A DNA stretch of 64,000 bases from Marinobacter santoriniensis NKSG1 (GCF_000347775.1 NZ_APAT01000005.1:1-64000), one strand, 5' to 3'. Shown: positions 1 to 8,023, counted from the first letter of the stretch. The notes: generated from the letters alone by a model not told the origin. Program-made: numbers and translations.

Positions 1-107
1 TAGAAGGCTGGATCAAGCGCGCCTACATCCCGACCCACAAGATTGGTCGTCACCGCATGGTCAGCATTCCCCGTTTCGTGGAACAGATGAAGGCAGAGGA
101 GATCTGA
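1..107 (+). CDS. C-terminal end of a small helix-turn-helix regulator (partial)
   Basis: Only the last 34 codons are in the window, open from base 3 to a TGA at 105-107. The visible residues include GWIKRAYIPTHKIGRHRMVS, a pattern I associate with excisionase/Cox-like winged-helix proteins of small phages and mobile elements, where this stretch is the recognition helix and wing. The likely role is a DNA-binding regulator. It lies outside the tRNA-bounded element, so a second mobile element may end to the left of the window. The family is inferred from this short tail only. Confidence 0.5.
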   Translation, partial: EGWIKRAYIPTHKIGRHRMVSIPRFVEQMKAEEI

Positions 108-194
108 CCTGATGCCATTCCACTGTCACGACCGCGCACCTGTCCCCGGATCACCTGGAGTCCGCTGTCAGGCTCTCGCCCTTGGCTGCGCTGG

Positions 195-530
195 TTACTT
201 CAGCGGCGTAACCCGACGTTTTGCGTCGCAGAAGAAGTCCTTTTGATTCTTCATCTTGCGGCGAACTGAGCCGGTTGTGTTTTTCATGTCGTAACCGAGC
301 TGCCAGCACTGCACCGCAAAATGCCACTGTGCATAGCGTCGGCAACCTTTCCAGTCGAGCCCGCTGTATTCTTTGCAAACACTCGACGGCACGACCCGTC
401 CGTTACTGGCGGTTTGGTAGCTAAAGCGATAAGCCTCGGGAGGGTTCTTCGCAAGTTCGGTTCCCGCCCAGGTAAGGGGAGGTGTGAGAACCAGGGCGAG
501 GGTCAGAAATGCAGTACAGATTCCTTTCAT
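195..530 (-). CDS. Small secreted cysteine-containing protein of unknown function
   Basis: The reading frame extends upstream to 593, but the ATG at 528-530 has a GGAG five bases upstream and begins a clear signal peptide (MKGICTAF, hydrophobic core, then LTWAG), so I start there, giving 111 aa. The mature part has several cysteines (SVCKEYSG, KGCRRYAQ, AVQCWQLG, FFCDAKRR) consistent with disulfides in the periplasm or outside the cell. No family is recognised. It lies just beyond the tRNA-Met terminator, outside the integrated element. Confidence 0.6.
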   Translation of the reverse strand: MKGICTAFLTLALVLTPPLTWAGTELAKNPPEAYRFSYQTASNGRVVPSSVCKEYSGLDWKGCRRYAQWHFAVQCWQLGYDMKNTTGSVRRKMKNQKDFFCDAKRRVTPLK

Positions 531-598
531 TACAGCTCCATGTGATCCAGCCAGATCGGCCCGGATTTGTCCCTTTGACCACGGTGTAGTCAACCCAT

Positions 599-631
599 AA
601 AAAAAGGGTCACGACGTGAATCGTGACCCTC
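599..631 (-). terminator. Intrinsic terminator of the tRNA-Met gene
   Basis: Ten-base perfect inverted repeat (AGGGTCACGA at 606-615, TCGTGACCCT at 622-631) with a six-base loop. It is followed on the minus strand by eight T residues (complement of 599-606). It starts nine bases after the CCA end of the tRNA, so it is most likely that gene's own terminator and marks ordinary chromosome flank. Confidence 0.85.
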
Positions 632-639
632 TGAATACT

Positions 640-716
640 GGTAGCAAGGGGCGGAGTCGAACCGCCGACCCCAGCATTATGAGTGCTGTGCTCTAACCAA
701 CTGAGCTACCTTGCCA
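640..716 (-). tRNA. tRNA-Met (CAT anticodon), complete
   Basis: Read on the minus strand this 77-nt sequence begins GGCAAGGTAGCTCAG and ends TTGCTACCA. The acceptor strands GGCAAGG and CCTTGCT pair with one terminal G-U, the anticodon loop is CTCATAA, the T-arm is GGCGG-TTCGACT-CCGCC, and CCA is encoded. It is an elongator-type tRNA-Met by appearance. Most of it (650-716) is repeated at 33454-33520, so it forms the left attachment site of the integrated element. Its 3' end and terminator face the chromosome, while its promoter lies on the element side. Confidence 0.93.
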
Positions 717-718
717 TG
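650..718. repeat. Left copy of the 69-bp direct repeat (attachment site)
   Basis: Identical to 33454-33522 over 69 bases, from the T-arm of tRNA-Met to one base upstream of the tRNA 5' end. The flanks diverge immediately on both sides (G649 versus T33453; GG after 718 versus TT). A repeat of this kind inside a tRNA next to a tyrosine integrase is the usual signature of site-specific integration. Confidence 0.85.
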
Positions 719-741
719 GCTCCATCTCGGGAGCGGGGCGT

Positions 742-770
742 ACTATATGTGTCCACCGATTAGGTGTCAA
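742..770 (-). promoter_or_regulatory. Strong sigma-70 promoter for tRNA-Met, on the element side
   Basis: On the minus strand, TTGACA (complement of 765-770) is separated by exactly 17 bases from TATAGT (complement of 742-747). The tRNA 5' end is at 716, leaving a short leader. This is close to an ideal housekeeping promoter. Because it lies inside the 69-bp repeats, it belongs to the element, not to the original chromosomal locus. Confidence 0.8.
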
Positions 771-963
771 GAGCACACCACTCAGATCTATCTCTGAGTT
801 GCCTGACCGGGTACGTCCTATACCCTACAAAGCCTTTGTAATCAATGATTAAGGACTGTTGGAGCCAACCAAAAAAACTTCATTCTAAGCCTCAAATCTT
901 TACCATTCTGATCCATCATTGTCAGATTATTTCGCCTAGATTTTTTGGTTCCAACCCTGTTTT

Positions 964-1060
964 TTGATCGCAAATCGGATATTTTGGACCCCCGGTGGAC
1001 CCCCAAATTGGACCCCCAGAAGCCCGTTTTTTGGAAAATTTGGACCCCCAGTGGACCCCC
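964..1060. repeat. Putative integrase arm-type sites, left end
   Basis: TGGACCCCC occurs five times (985, 996, 1009, 1041, 1052), preceded by TTGATCGCAAAT at 964-975. Two pairs are exactly 11 bases apart, one helical turn. The same pair (33301, 33312) and the same 12-mer (33329-33340) recur near the right end in mirrored order. The cluster ends 15 bases before the integrase start, so bound integrase could also repress its own gene. The function is inferred. Confidence 0.65.
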
Positions 1061-1075
1061 AGATCGGAGATTTGC

Positions 1076-2323
1076 ATGAAAGAAAAGCTGACGGAAAAGC
1101 TTGTGAAGGATCTCGCGGCTACAGGCAAGCGATACGAGGTGCGTGACTCAGTTATGCCTGGGTTAATGGTGCGTGTCGCTGTGTCCGGATCCAAATCTTA
1201 CTACTTTGATTATCGGTCGCAGGACGGCAAGCGCAACAAATACCGTATCGGATCCACTGATGCCGTAGCTCTCTCCGATGCTCGTGAGGTGGCCCGCAAG
1301 AAGGGTGGAGAGGTTGCACACGGAAAGAACCTCAACGCAGAGAAGAAAGAAAAGAAGCGTAAAGCTGAAGTAGAGAAAATCCAGAAGCTGGGCATCTTCA
1401 TTGAAGAAGTATGGGAGCCCTGGAGGAAGGCAGAGCGTAAGAGAGCAGAGGAGGACATCAGCCGGCTGAAGCTGCACTTTGGCTCTTGGTACAAACTGCC
1501 GGTATCTCAGATCGATAAAGTTCGAGTTGGCAAATGGAGACAGAAGCGACTAGAGGCCGGGATTAGCCCAAGGACCATCAACAAGGATGTGGCCATATTG
1601 ATGTCGGTGGTATCCAAGGCTACTGAGCATGGAGTCGTCAAAACCAACCCCCTCAAGGGATGGAAGCAGTTAAAAATCGACACGCGGGAAAAGGTGCGCT
1701 TTCTATCTGATAAAGAAGAAGAGCGGCTGCGGGAAGTGCTGGAGAGAAGAGAGGCTGATGCTAGAAAGGGAAGGGATAATCACAACTACTGGCTATATAA
1801 GCGCAGAAAGCCTCTGAGGCCCATGCTCACAGATCAGATGTATAGCGATCACATCTACCCGCTTATTATGCTTGCTATCCATACTGGGCTCCGGCCTGAA
1901 GAGCTACTCTCTATAGAGTGGAAAGACATCGATTTAAGACACAAGACGGTCACTGTGCGGGGTGAGATCGCTAAGTCAGGAAGGACAAGACATGTGCCGC
2001 TTAGCAGCGAAGGGTGCCAGGTGGTGCGTCGTTGGCAGCGTAGCAAAGATGGTCAGCAAGTCGGCCTGGTGTTCCCGGGTAAAACTGGAGGAATTATGGA
2101 TCGGATGCCCAGGGCGGTCACTAAAACTATCCGAGAAGCGAAAATCAAAGACTTCAGGCCATATGATTTTCGGCATACCTTCGCATCACGTCTAGCCCTT
2201 GGGGGAATTGATCTAAATACGATCCGAGAGCTGATGGGGCATGAGGACATCAGCCAGACTCTGATCTATGCTCATCTTACACACGATCATCGGAAGGAAG
2301 CTGTGGCGAGGGTCTTCGGTTAA
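1076..2323 (+). CDS. Tyrosine recombinase (site-specific integrase)
   Basis: Catalyses integration and excision of the element at tRNA-Met. I start at the ATG at 1076, seven bases after a GGAG; the upstream in-frame codons only translate the TGGACCCCC repeats. The 415-aa protein has an N-terminal arm-binding domain (about 1-85), a core-binding domain (about 105-200) and a catalytic domain. The catalytic residues are R273 in HTGLRPEEL, K300 in AKSGRTRHV, R366 in YDFRHTFAS, H389 in LMGHED and the nucleophile Y398 in TLIYAHL. The first position of the HxxR box is tyrosine (Y363), a substitution worth noting. It sits next to the left attachment site, as expected for a genomic-island integrase. 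Confidence 0.92.
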   Translation: MKEKLTEKLVKDLAATGKRYEVRDSVMPGLMVRVAVSGSKSYYFDYRSQDGKRNKYRIGSTDAVALSDAREVARKKGGEVAHGKNLNAEKKEKKRKAEVEKIQKLGIFIEEVWEPWRKAERKRAEEDISRLKLHFGSWYKLPVSQIDKVRVGKWRQKRLEAGISPRTINKDVAILMSVVSKATEHGVVKTNPLKGWKQLKIDTREKVRFLSDKEEERLREVLERREADARKGRDNHNYWLYKRRKPLRPMLTDQMYSDHIYPLIMLAIHTGLRPEELLSIEWKDIDLRHKTVTVRGEIAKSGRTRHVPLSSEGCQVVRRWQRSKDGQQVGLVFPGKTGGIMDRMPRAVTKTIREAKIKDFRPYDFRHTFASRLALGGIDLNTIRELMGHEDISQTLIYAHLTHDHRKEAVARVFG

Positions 2324-2450
2324 AAGAAGGACTGTGTTCCCGCTAATCGCTCAAAAGTGGGATTATAGTCCAACCGATTGAAATTAAACAAAATATAACT
2401 GACTGAGCTATACTCATACAGATCAATTTGAGCCAGTCAGGATCTGATGT

Positions 2451-2774
2451 ATGAGTGAGAAAGAAGTCAGGATGGAGCTGTCGCACTGGAGCATCATCTC
2501 TTTTGAGCACAACGGCAAGCATGTCGGGAGAGTGCTTTTCGGGCATCCTGTTAATGACCCCGAGCACAGCTGGAATACGAGTCTCATCGTCTCAGTGGAT
2601 GGAGAGTATGTGACCACTCAAAATTCGGTCTATCGTGTGGTCGGTGAGGGCTCAGAGGTTACGCTGCCGCTTAGCGATATCGAGTACATACGGGCCGGCA
2701 TGTCGCCAGAGGCCTGTGAAGAAATGAGAGGCCTTGAAGGCGAGGGTTTCAAATTCAAGGGAGGGATATTTTGA
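2451..2774 (+). CDS. Hypothetical protein, 107 aa
   Basis: Begins with ATG after TCTGATGT; the ribosome site is weak (AGTCAGGATC). The protein looks like a compact beta-rich soluble domain (SHWSIISFEHNGKHVGRVLFG, SWNTSLIVSVDGEYVTTQNSVYRVVG) without signal peptide or membrane segment. I do not recognise the family. It is followed by a gene whose TTG start overlaps its stop, so the two are probably translated together. It is the first gene after the integrase and belongs to the element backbone. Confidence 0.6.
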   Translation: MSEKEVRMELSHWSIISFEHNGKHVGRVLFGHPVNDPEHSWNTSLIVSVDGEYVTTQNSVYRVVGEGSEVTLPLSDIEYIRAGMSPEACEEMRGLEGEGFKFKGGIF

Positions 2775-3067
2775 GCACCAGGGCGTCTATATCAGGAAAC
2801 GAGAAATACCATCTGTACACAGAGGAGTTGCTCTCAGACGATCCTCGCTCGGTCTTTTTGGATCTAACTCCGCCGCCGTCTTTCCAGGTCTCGAAAGAGG
2901 TGTATGGAGGCAAGATGATCGAGCAGCTGAGGGCGGAGATTCCGACTGAGGTCATGGATGAGATTGCGATAGCTTGGATCAAGCATCGGAAGCTTCAGAG
3001 TCAGCTCGGTATTGAGGGCGGTCCGGTCGGTGCTGAGCTGGGTAGTCCGGATAACCCATGGGAATGA
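2771..3067 (+). CDS. Hypothetical protein, 98 aa (TTG start)
   Basis: The TTG overlaps the preceding stop codon (TTGA) and has a strong AGGGAGGG ribosome site five bases upstream, which decides this unusual start. The protein is soluble. Its middle (EQLRAEIPTEVMDEIAIAWIKHRKLQSQLG) is predicted helical and its C terminus is rich in glycine and proline (GGPVGAELGSPDNPWE). The family is not recognised. It is translationally coupled to the gene at 2451. Confidence 0.55.
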   Translation: MSTRASISGNEKYHLYTEELLSDDPRSVFLDLTPPPSFQVSKEVYGGKMIEQLRAEIPTEVMDEIAIAWIKHRKLQSQLGIEGGPVGAELGSPDNPWE

Positions 3068-3077
3068 GGGGGATTTG

Positions 3078-3464
3078 ATGGAGAAGTCATGGATGGCGGG
3101 TTTTTGTTGCATGGGGCTATTAGCATCTCAGACTGTACTAGCTGACACCTATCTGTGCGTTGCAGAGGGAGCCGCAGGCGTGAGGCATACGGCTGATGGA
3201 GACATATCGGCCAGTGTTTATGATCACAAGAGTCTTCAGTTCATTCAGTCCAACTTGAGTGGAGAGTGGGTCGTAAAAGTGCCCGGTGACGATTCTGCGA
3301 TTTTTGACTCCTGCGTGTCAGAATTCCTGTGCGAGAGCAGTAGAGGCGCTGCTGGGTCATTTTTCCGCACGACAGAAGGTCTTTTTTCGGCAACGATCAT
3401 CCTAGGAGATGGCACGGCTTGGGATACTGTCGTAGCTAAGGGCTATTGCACAAAGCTGGACTGA
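3078..3464 (+). CDS. Small secreted protein of unknown function
   Basis: Start chosen at the ATG at 3078, which follows GAGGGGGATTTG. The frame is open further upstream but overlaps the previous gene. Residues 1-23 (MEKSWMAGFCCMGLLASQTV then LA) form a signal peptide with likely cleavage after VLA. The mature 106 residues contain four cysteines (LCVAEG, DSCVSEF, LCESSR, GYCTKLD), suggesting two disulfides in the periplasm. The family is not recognised. It follows the 98-aa gene by ten bases and precedes the next by two, so the four genes 2451-3784 look like one operon. Confidence 0.6.
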   Translation: MEKSWMAGFCCMGLLASQTVLADTYLCVAEGAAGVRHTADGDISASVYDHKSLQFIQSNLSGEWVVKVPGDDSAIFDSCVSEFLCESSRGAAGSFFRTTEGLFSATIILGDGTAWDTVVAKGYCTKLD

Positions 3465-3466
3465 CC

Positions 3467-3784
3467 ATGCCTGCAACCGAAGCACAGCTACAAGAGCACA
3501 TCGAGAGCCAACGTGTCTATATCCGCGACTGGCACTACATCAGGCTCCTCTCTGACGAAGGATCACCAAGCCGGGGGCTACACGTGACTGGCATCATCGA
3601 CAAAGCCCCAGAGCCCTTTGAGCCCGGACAGGCTTTTGTATCCAAGCAGGTAATGGAGCAATGGGAAGGGTGGTGCGCTACGTACTATATGCGTATTGAG
3701 CTAGTAGGATCTGGAGGGGATGATCAGGTCATGACTCTTGGTGAGCTAAGAGCTTTTGCGTCTGATAAGCAGTGCGGAGTATAG
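3467..3784 (+). CDS. Hypothetical protein, 105 aa
   Basis: ATG two bases after the preceding stop; a TTG at 3446 is the alternative start. It has no signal peptide and no membrane segment. The sequence (ATEAQLQEHIESQRVYIRDWHYIRLLSDEG, then GLHVTGIIDKAPEPFEPGQAFVSKQVMEQWEGW) suggests a small alpha/beta domain. I do not recognise it. It is the last gene of the apparent four-gene unit and converges with the minus-strand gene at 3862. A weak stem (AGCCAG/CTGGCT, about 3799-3825) lies between them. Confidence 0.5.
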   Translation: MPATEAQLQEHIESQRVYIRDWHYIRLLSDEGSPSRGLHVTGIIDKAPEPFEPGQAFVSKQVMEQWEGWCATYYMRIELVGSGGDDQVMTLGELRAFASDKQCGV

Positions 3785-3861
3785 CTACATAAAACACAGC
3801 CAGAGCCCACCACCACACCTGGCTTATTTCCCGAGCGTAGCGAGGGGCCTGGTTACTGTCT

Positions 3862-4746
3862 TTATGACTTGAGACTGTCCGGATCAATTCCCAGCTGCCT
3901 CGCCTGTTCCTCAAGCTCTTGAGCTTCCTTTTTGAGCTTGATCATACGACGCAGTCGCTCTTGATATATCTCCAGCTCTTGCAACTCATCATGTTCGCTT
4001 TCTTTTTTATCATCCTTGGCATCGATGCCTGCCTCAAGCATCGACATCCTAACCTCTTTTTTAGTGATTTCCGCATTTACTTTGTCTAGCTCAGTACTGA
4101 TCTGATCTGCATCATCGTACTTACGAATCACGCCCTTCGACTGACTGTGCTCAGGATTTCGCAGGGCCATCTTGAGCTGCCGTCTGTCGGTCTTGAGATC
4201 ATGCAGCTCATGCCAAAGTCTCTCCTTCTCGGTCATCTCTGAGTACAGATCGAGCAGCTCTGACTTGGCTTTTGCGATCAGGTTTTCGTAATGCTTAACC
4301 TTCATTGCGCGAGACATCGGAGGTCGACCCAGGCCGGATCTTTGCTGAAAGTCAGACTCAGGGGCATCGATCGTATCGTCGATCTGTCTCTCGATGCGTC
4401 TGATGTACTTTTGAAGCGCTATAGCACGACCACCTGCTGGCCGACCTTTTCCTTTTTGCTGAGCATCAACAAAAGCTTTCACTTCGTCCTCAGGCATGCG
4501 CTTCTTGTGCTTCTTAGACTCGTAGTCACGCAGCTCTGCCAAAGCGTCTTGATATCTGTCCTTTGCACGCCGCTTCTGCGTCTCCAAAGGTACTGGGGGC
4601 CGACCTGTGTAATTTTTACCGGCTATGACTACATGCCGATCCTCTTCGCGCTGAGCGTACTCATCGGAGCATATCCACTCGTAATGTCGCCATGCCTTTG
4701 ATGCGTCAGCGATCTTGCGCTCATACTCTGTGTACTTCCTCGCCAT
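3862..4746 (-). CDS. Coiled-coil protein with three GRP(P/A) AT-hook-like motifs
   Basis: 294 aa from the ATG at 4746, after a weak CAGGGATAC ribosome site; a GTG at 4779 is possible. Three short basic motifs are spread along the chain (TGRPPVPLETQKRR, KGRPAGGRAIALQKY, LGRPPMSRAMKVKHY), each followed by a charged helix. GRP cores flanked by basic residues resemble AT-hooks that enter the minor groove. The C-terminal third is strongly helical and charged (ELDKVNAEITKKEVRMSMLE, EIYQERLRRMIKLKKEAQEL), consistent with coiled coil. It is divergent from the mobilization genes, whose accessory protein also carries KKGRPPIPLDQKRR, so a role in mobilization or element maintenance is plausible but inferred. 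Confidence 0.65.
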   Translation of the reverse strand: MARKYTEYERKIADASKAWRHYEWICSDEYAQREEDRHVVIAGKNYTGRPPVPLETQKRRAKDRYQDALAELRDYESKKHKKRMPEDEVKAFVDAQQKGKGRPAGGRAIALQKYIRRIERQIDDTIDAPESDFQQRSGLGRPPMSRAMKVKHYENLIAKAKSELLDLYSEMTEKERLWHELHDLKTDRRQLKMALRNPEHSQSKGVIRKYDDADQISTELDKVNAEITKKEVRMSMLEAGIDAKDDKKESEHDELQELEIYQERLRRMIKLKKEAQELEEQARQLGIDPDSLKS

Positions 4747-5118
4747 CTTTGTATCCCTGCCGCCAAATTTCAGTATCACTTATTATTGGTTAGTTTCTAT
4801 TTTCTGTCAAATAAACGCGCTGCAAAATTTCAATAAAAGCTATACAAATGCGCAATCGATGTATTGCTTTAATTGACTCTACGCAGAAGCACAATATCTA
4901 TGAAAGTGTTCAATTCTTACACACCTGGTCTGTGGCAGACCTTTCACAGTCTTGTCTGTACACTTGCTTCATGTTTTCTGGTCATTTTTTTACACAACGC
5001 GAGTGTGGAGCCCGCATAGATACTGGATTCTTTGTTTTTTTGTTTCTGTCAATCAAAAAAGCGAATGAAAACGGAATGTATATGCTATGGTATTAATTAA
5101 GTGTAGTAAAAGAAGGAG

Positions 5119-5162
5119 GCCAGCTATGTACCCAGTTACTGCGTAACTGTCTACTGGCTGGC
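5119..5162. promoter_or_regulatory. Nested inverted repeats upstream of the mobilization genes, candidate oriT
   Basis: Inner perfect repeat CAGTTAC-TGC-GTAACTG at 5133-5149, and outer arms GCCAGC (5119-5124) and GCTGGC (5157-5162) with nearly the same centre. Relaxase origins of transfer typically carry such hairpins beside the nic site, upstream of the accessory and relaxase genes, as here. The surrounding non-coding stretch 4747-5227 is AT-rich and otherwise shows only a plausible -10 (TATGGT near 5089). The nic position cannot be read from sequence alone. Confidence 0.5.
5126..5146 (+). CDS. Six-codon leader ORF (MYPVTA) inside the hairpin
   Basis: AAGGAGG at 5113-5119 is followed six bases later by ATG-TAC-CCA-GTT-ACT-GCG-TAA. 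The ribosome site is stronger than most in this element, yet it serves only six codons that run through the loop of the CAGTTAC/GTAACTG hairpin. It could be a leader peptide coupling translation to the structure or a chance occurrence. It was found by reading only. Confidence 0.3.
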   Translation: MYPVTA

Positions 5163-5227
5163 TGCTCAAAGCCTTCGGCTTCTGCGCTGTTGACAACAAT
5201 AATCACAAAAACGTCAAAGGTGAGACT

Positions 5228-5629
5228 ATGACAACTGATAACAACAACACTCAAAATCCGTCTGTCGATATCGATGTAAAGCCGAAAAAGGGCAGGCCAC
5301 CAATCCCACTCGATCAAAAGCGTCGCTCTTTCGTGATGCTGCGTCTTAACTCCCCTGAGATCGAACGCTTCTATACATTGAAGAAAGACCGGCAGTGGAC
5401 AGGAGACGATGCGAGCTTCGCTCGTGACTTGATCTTGTCCAAAAGAAAGGGCCAGGGCTCGTCCGTCGATCTGCTTAAGCTGGAGGAAGTGCTGTCAGCT
5501 CTGTATCAGGGCATCCCAGATGTCATGAGCGAAAGCTATACGCAAGAGCAGCGCAAGTATGTCGTCGAGACTGTGCAAGCACTGCTTAAAGATGCTTTAC
5601 GCATTATTTACCGTAGCAAAAAACAATAA
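5228..5629 (+). CDS. Putative mobilization accessory DNA-binding protein (MobC-like position)
   Basis: 133 aa, ATG after AAAGGTGAGACT. The N terminus is polar and disordered, followed by KKGRPPIPLDQKRRSFVMLRL, an AT-hook-like motif running into a segment that could be a ribbon-helix-helix strand and helix (FVMLRLNSPEIERFYTL). The C-terminal half is helical (VDLLKLEEVLSALYQG, KYVVETVQALLKDALRIIY). It is 13 bases upstream of the relaxase and just downstream of the oriT candidate, which is where MobC-type accessory proteins that open oriT are encoded. That role is inferred from position; I do not recognise the family by sequence. Confidence 0.55.
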   Translation: MTTDNNNTQNPSVDIDVKPKKGRPPIPLDQKRRSFVMLRLNSPEIERFYTLKKDRQWTGDDASFARDLILSKRKGQGSSVDLLKLEEVLSALYQGIPDVMSESYTQEQRKYVVETVQALLKDALRIIYRSKKQ

Positions 5630-5642
5630 AAAGGAGGTCGAT

Positions 5643-6989
5643 ATGATACACAAAAAGATGGCAGCGCGTGGGTCCAGTGGAGGGACTCTCGCCTATGTAT
5701 ATAGAGGGGATGGACACGAGCACGAAGTCGAGCATGTCTATCACATAGCGTCTCAGTGCATCTCAGACGATCCGATCGAAAGAGATGATGAGGGCAACAT
5801 CAAAGATATCGACATCTCTGATATGGAGGCAGAGCTGGACCACCTTGGATCCAAAAATAACCGGTCAGACCTCAAGTTTGCTCATTACGTCATCTCTCTC
5901 CCGCCTGGTGAGTCGCTCAACAAAGAGCAATGGAAAGATGTCGTGCACACATATATGCAAGCCATGGGCTACGACAAAACCACAAAATGGACCTGCGCTC
6001 TGCACGCGGAAAAAGAGCATCAGCACGTCCATATAGTCGCTTGCCGAGTGCGCAACGACCCCAGAACTCAGGCTCCGGACGGCTCGAAGATCAAGGCATA
6101 CAACCTGGTCAGCGACAGCAACGACTACGCGGTCGGGATGAAAGTCATGCGAGATATGGAGATCAAATACGGACTCTCACGCACGCCAGATCCAAGTGAT
6201 ACCTGGGGCAGGGATGAGCATCGCGCAGACTTTGAAAAAATGGTCAACGACGCAGAGGCCGGTCGTCCAACAAAAGCTCCCTGGAAAAGCCGGATTCTCG
6301 GGCGTCTACATGCAGCTGTCGAGCAGAGCAAGGGCAAGAGCTTCACACACTTCTTGGAGGCGTGCAGAAGGAAAGGCGTCGAGCCCATGGTCACAGTCAA
6401 CGACAAGGGGTACCCGATTGGCATCTCATACAGCATGGATGGGCGGAGTGAGAGCGGGGCGAAGCTCAAGGGCACCCGCCTGACTTTTAGCGCACTCACA
6501 GGCCAAAAATACGATTCAGCAACCGAAAGCATGCAACCAACAGGAAAGAAATCGGAGGGCATTACCTATGCGCAAGAGAGAGATATTAAAGCGTGTCTTG
6601 AAACAAGACAGAGTCCGCGATCAATCGAAAGCTTCCGAAAATCAGAAGAAGCAAGGTCATCGCACCCGCACCAAAAAGCGTCATCAGAAGAGCGCTCAGG
6701 AGTAGAGCATAAGCACGAAGCGGCTACGAGCAGCGTCGACTGGTCAGATTTGGATGGCCCTATGACTATACACAATATGGCGTCTTGGAAAGGCAAGATC
6801 GACCAGGCGGCAAGCGAGGAAAAATCACGACTCGACAAGCAGCTCGAAGATCTCGAAGCCCGAATGCGTGAGTCACGCAGAGCACTTTTTGACTGGATAA
6901 TGACGCCATCTCCTAAAACACTGGAACAGATCCTGGGCGAAGCTAAAAAGAAGGCCCTGGAGGATGACTTCGATATCAGGCCAAAGTGA
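5643..6989 (+). CDS. Relaxase (HUH type, MobA/VirD2-like)
   Basis: 448 aa; the ATG at 5643 has an excellent AAGGAGGTCGAT ribosome site. The protein would nick at oriT, attach to the 5' end and pilot the strand into a recipient using another element's conjugation machine. Visible motifs are FAHYVISLPPGESLNKEQWKD (about 79-99, relaxase core) and EKEHQHVHIVACRVRND (about 124-139), the metal-binding three-histidine motif H126/H128/H130. Candidate nucleophile tyrosines are Y18 and Y20 in GGTLAYVYRG. The C-terminal region is charged and variable (SRLDKQLEDLEARMRESRRA). A terminator follows at 7017. No type IV secretion genes are present, so the element would be mobilizable and not self-transmissible. 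Confidence 0.85.
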   Translation: MIHKKMAARGSSGGTLAYVYRGDGHEHEVEHVYHIASQCISDDPIERDDEGNIKDIDISDMEAELDHLGSKNNRSDLKFAHYVISLPPGESLNKEQWKDVVHTYMQAMGYDKTTKWTCALHAEKEHQHVHIVACRVRNDPRTQAPDGSKIKAYNLVSDSNDYAVGMKVMRDMEIKYGLSRTPDPSDTWGRDEHRADFEKMVNDAEAGRPTKAPWKSRILGRLHAAVEQSKGKSFTHFLEACRRKGVEPMVTVNDKGYPIGISYSMDGRSESGAKLKGTRLTFSALTGQKYDSATESMQPTGKKSEGITYAQERDIKACLETRQSPRSIESFRKSEEARSSHPHQKASSEERSGVEHKHEAATSSVDWSDLDGPMTIHNMASWKGKIDQAASEEKSRLDKQLEDLEARMRESRRALFDWIMTPSPKTLEQILGEAKKKALEDDFDIRPK

Positions 6990-7016
6990 TTTTGATTTCA
7001 GAGATCACACAGAAAG

Positions 7017-7039
7017 CCCTGGCATCAGCTGGGGTTTTT
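7017..7039 (+). terminator. Intrinsic terminator after the relaxase gene
   Basis: CCCTGGC (7017-7023), loop ATCA and GCTGGGG (7028-7034) make a seven-pair stem with two G-U pairs, followed by TTTTT (7035-7039). It starts 28 bases after the relaxase stop. Confidence 0.7.
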
Positions 7040-7153
7040 ATTGACATAAAATTAGTTTTACCTATAAATGGCAATATTTTTAATAGTTACTTTAAATAAC
7101 TAGTTCAGAAGGTTATAATTTGATCAAGTGGATCGGAAAAGTGATTTGAATTA

Positions 7154-7933
7154 TTGGGTTGTCACGAGAAATTCGAGTTTGATTTTGCGATGTTGCATGA
7201 CCTGGACATCGAAAATCTTACAGAAAAGCAGATGCGGAGCGTGCTTAATAAGATGAAAGAGCACGCTATCGTTCGTGACTCAGCAAAAGCGTTAGCCTCA
7301 GCCTCAGCCTCAGCCCAAAGAGAAATCCTCAGACCATACGACCAAGTCGATATCCCCCAAGCTGACACCAAAACTAAATGCAGCTACGCAAGAGACCTCA
7401 AGAGAGCCCAGGATCTCACTGACTACAACGAATACCTCTCTCTATACCGCAACCCCTACCTGACCCGCTATTTCCCGCCTATTTCAAGGATTGGCAAGAT
7501 CGATGGGCACAGAGTCGATAGCGCTCTCGAAGTCCGTGTCATGACAGGAGAGAGCCCACTTGCAAAGCTCAAACTGTACACACAGCGTCATGAGGTTCGA
7601 TATACAAAACAGTGCCGATACGTCAGCGACGGACTCCTCCCAGGAACTCGCATCGCGGTTGAGATCAAAGGTTTTTTGAGAGATAGCGAGGAGGCGCGGA
7701 AGTATAAAGAAGTCTGCGAGCAAAACGACCTAGCCATTCTCTTCATCTTCTCAAGCCGAAACCTCGAATGCAGCTTTGCGACACCGAGGAAAGATGGCTC
7801 AAGGTACACGCACGAGGAGTGGGCTGAGCGTCAGATCAAGCAAGGTCTGAATATCGCATACACTTTTGAAGGCGAAATGCCTGATTTCTTCCGCAGCGCA
7901 AAATTCAAAAACTTCTATCGCCGCATACAATAG
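7154..7933 (+). CDS. Putative PD-(D/E)XK-fold nuclease
   Basis: 259 aa if the TTG at 7154 is used, 247 aa from the ATG at 7190; neither has a clear ribosome site. The C-terminal half holds GTRIAVEIKGFLRDSEEARKYKEV (about 165-188), where E-I-K fits the ExK half of the PD-(D/E)XK active site, followed by a strand-like NDLAILFIFS. HRVDSALE upstream could supply an acidic residue. An alanine/serine-rich stretch (ALASASASAQ) near residue 50 is unusual. The gene precedes three genes of unknown function on the same strand. DNA cleavage or repair during element maintenance is an inference from the motif only. Confidence 0.5.
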   Translation: MGCHEKFEFDFAMLHDLDIENLTEKQMRSVLNKMKEHAIVRDSAKALASASASAQREILRPYDQVDIPQADTKTKCSYARDLKRAQDLTDYNEYLSLYRNPYLTRYFPPISRIGKIDGHRVDSALEVRVMTGESPLAKLKLYTQRHEVRYTKQCRYVSDGLLPGTRIAVEIKGFLRDSEEARKYKEVCEQNDLAILFIFSSRNLECSFATPRKDGSRYTHEEWAERQIKQGLNIAYTFEGEMPDFFRSAKFKNFYRRIQ

Positions 7934-8023
7934 CAGAAAGTATCGCTCTGTAGATATATCAGTAATACTTACTGATCAAATGAGCATCACTTTCGAAATA
8001 GTTTTGTAATTTTTTGTAACAGA

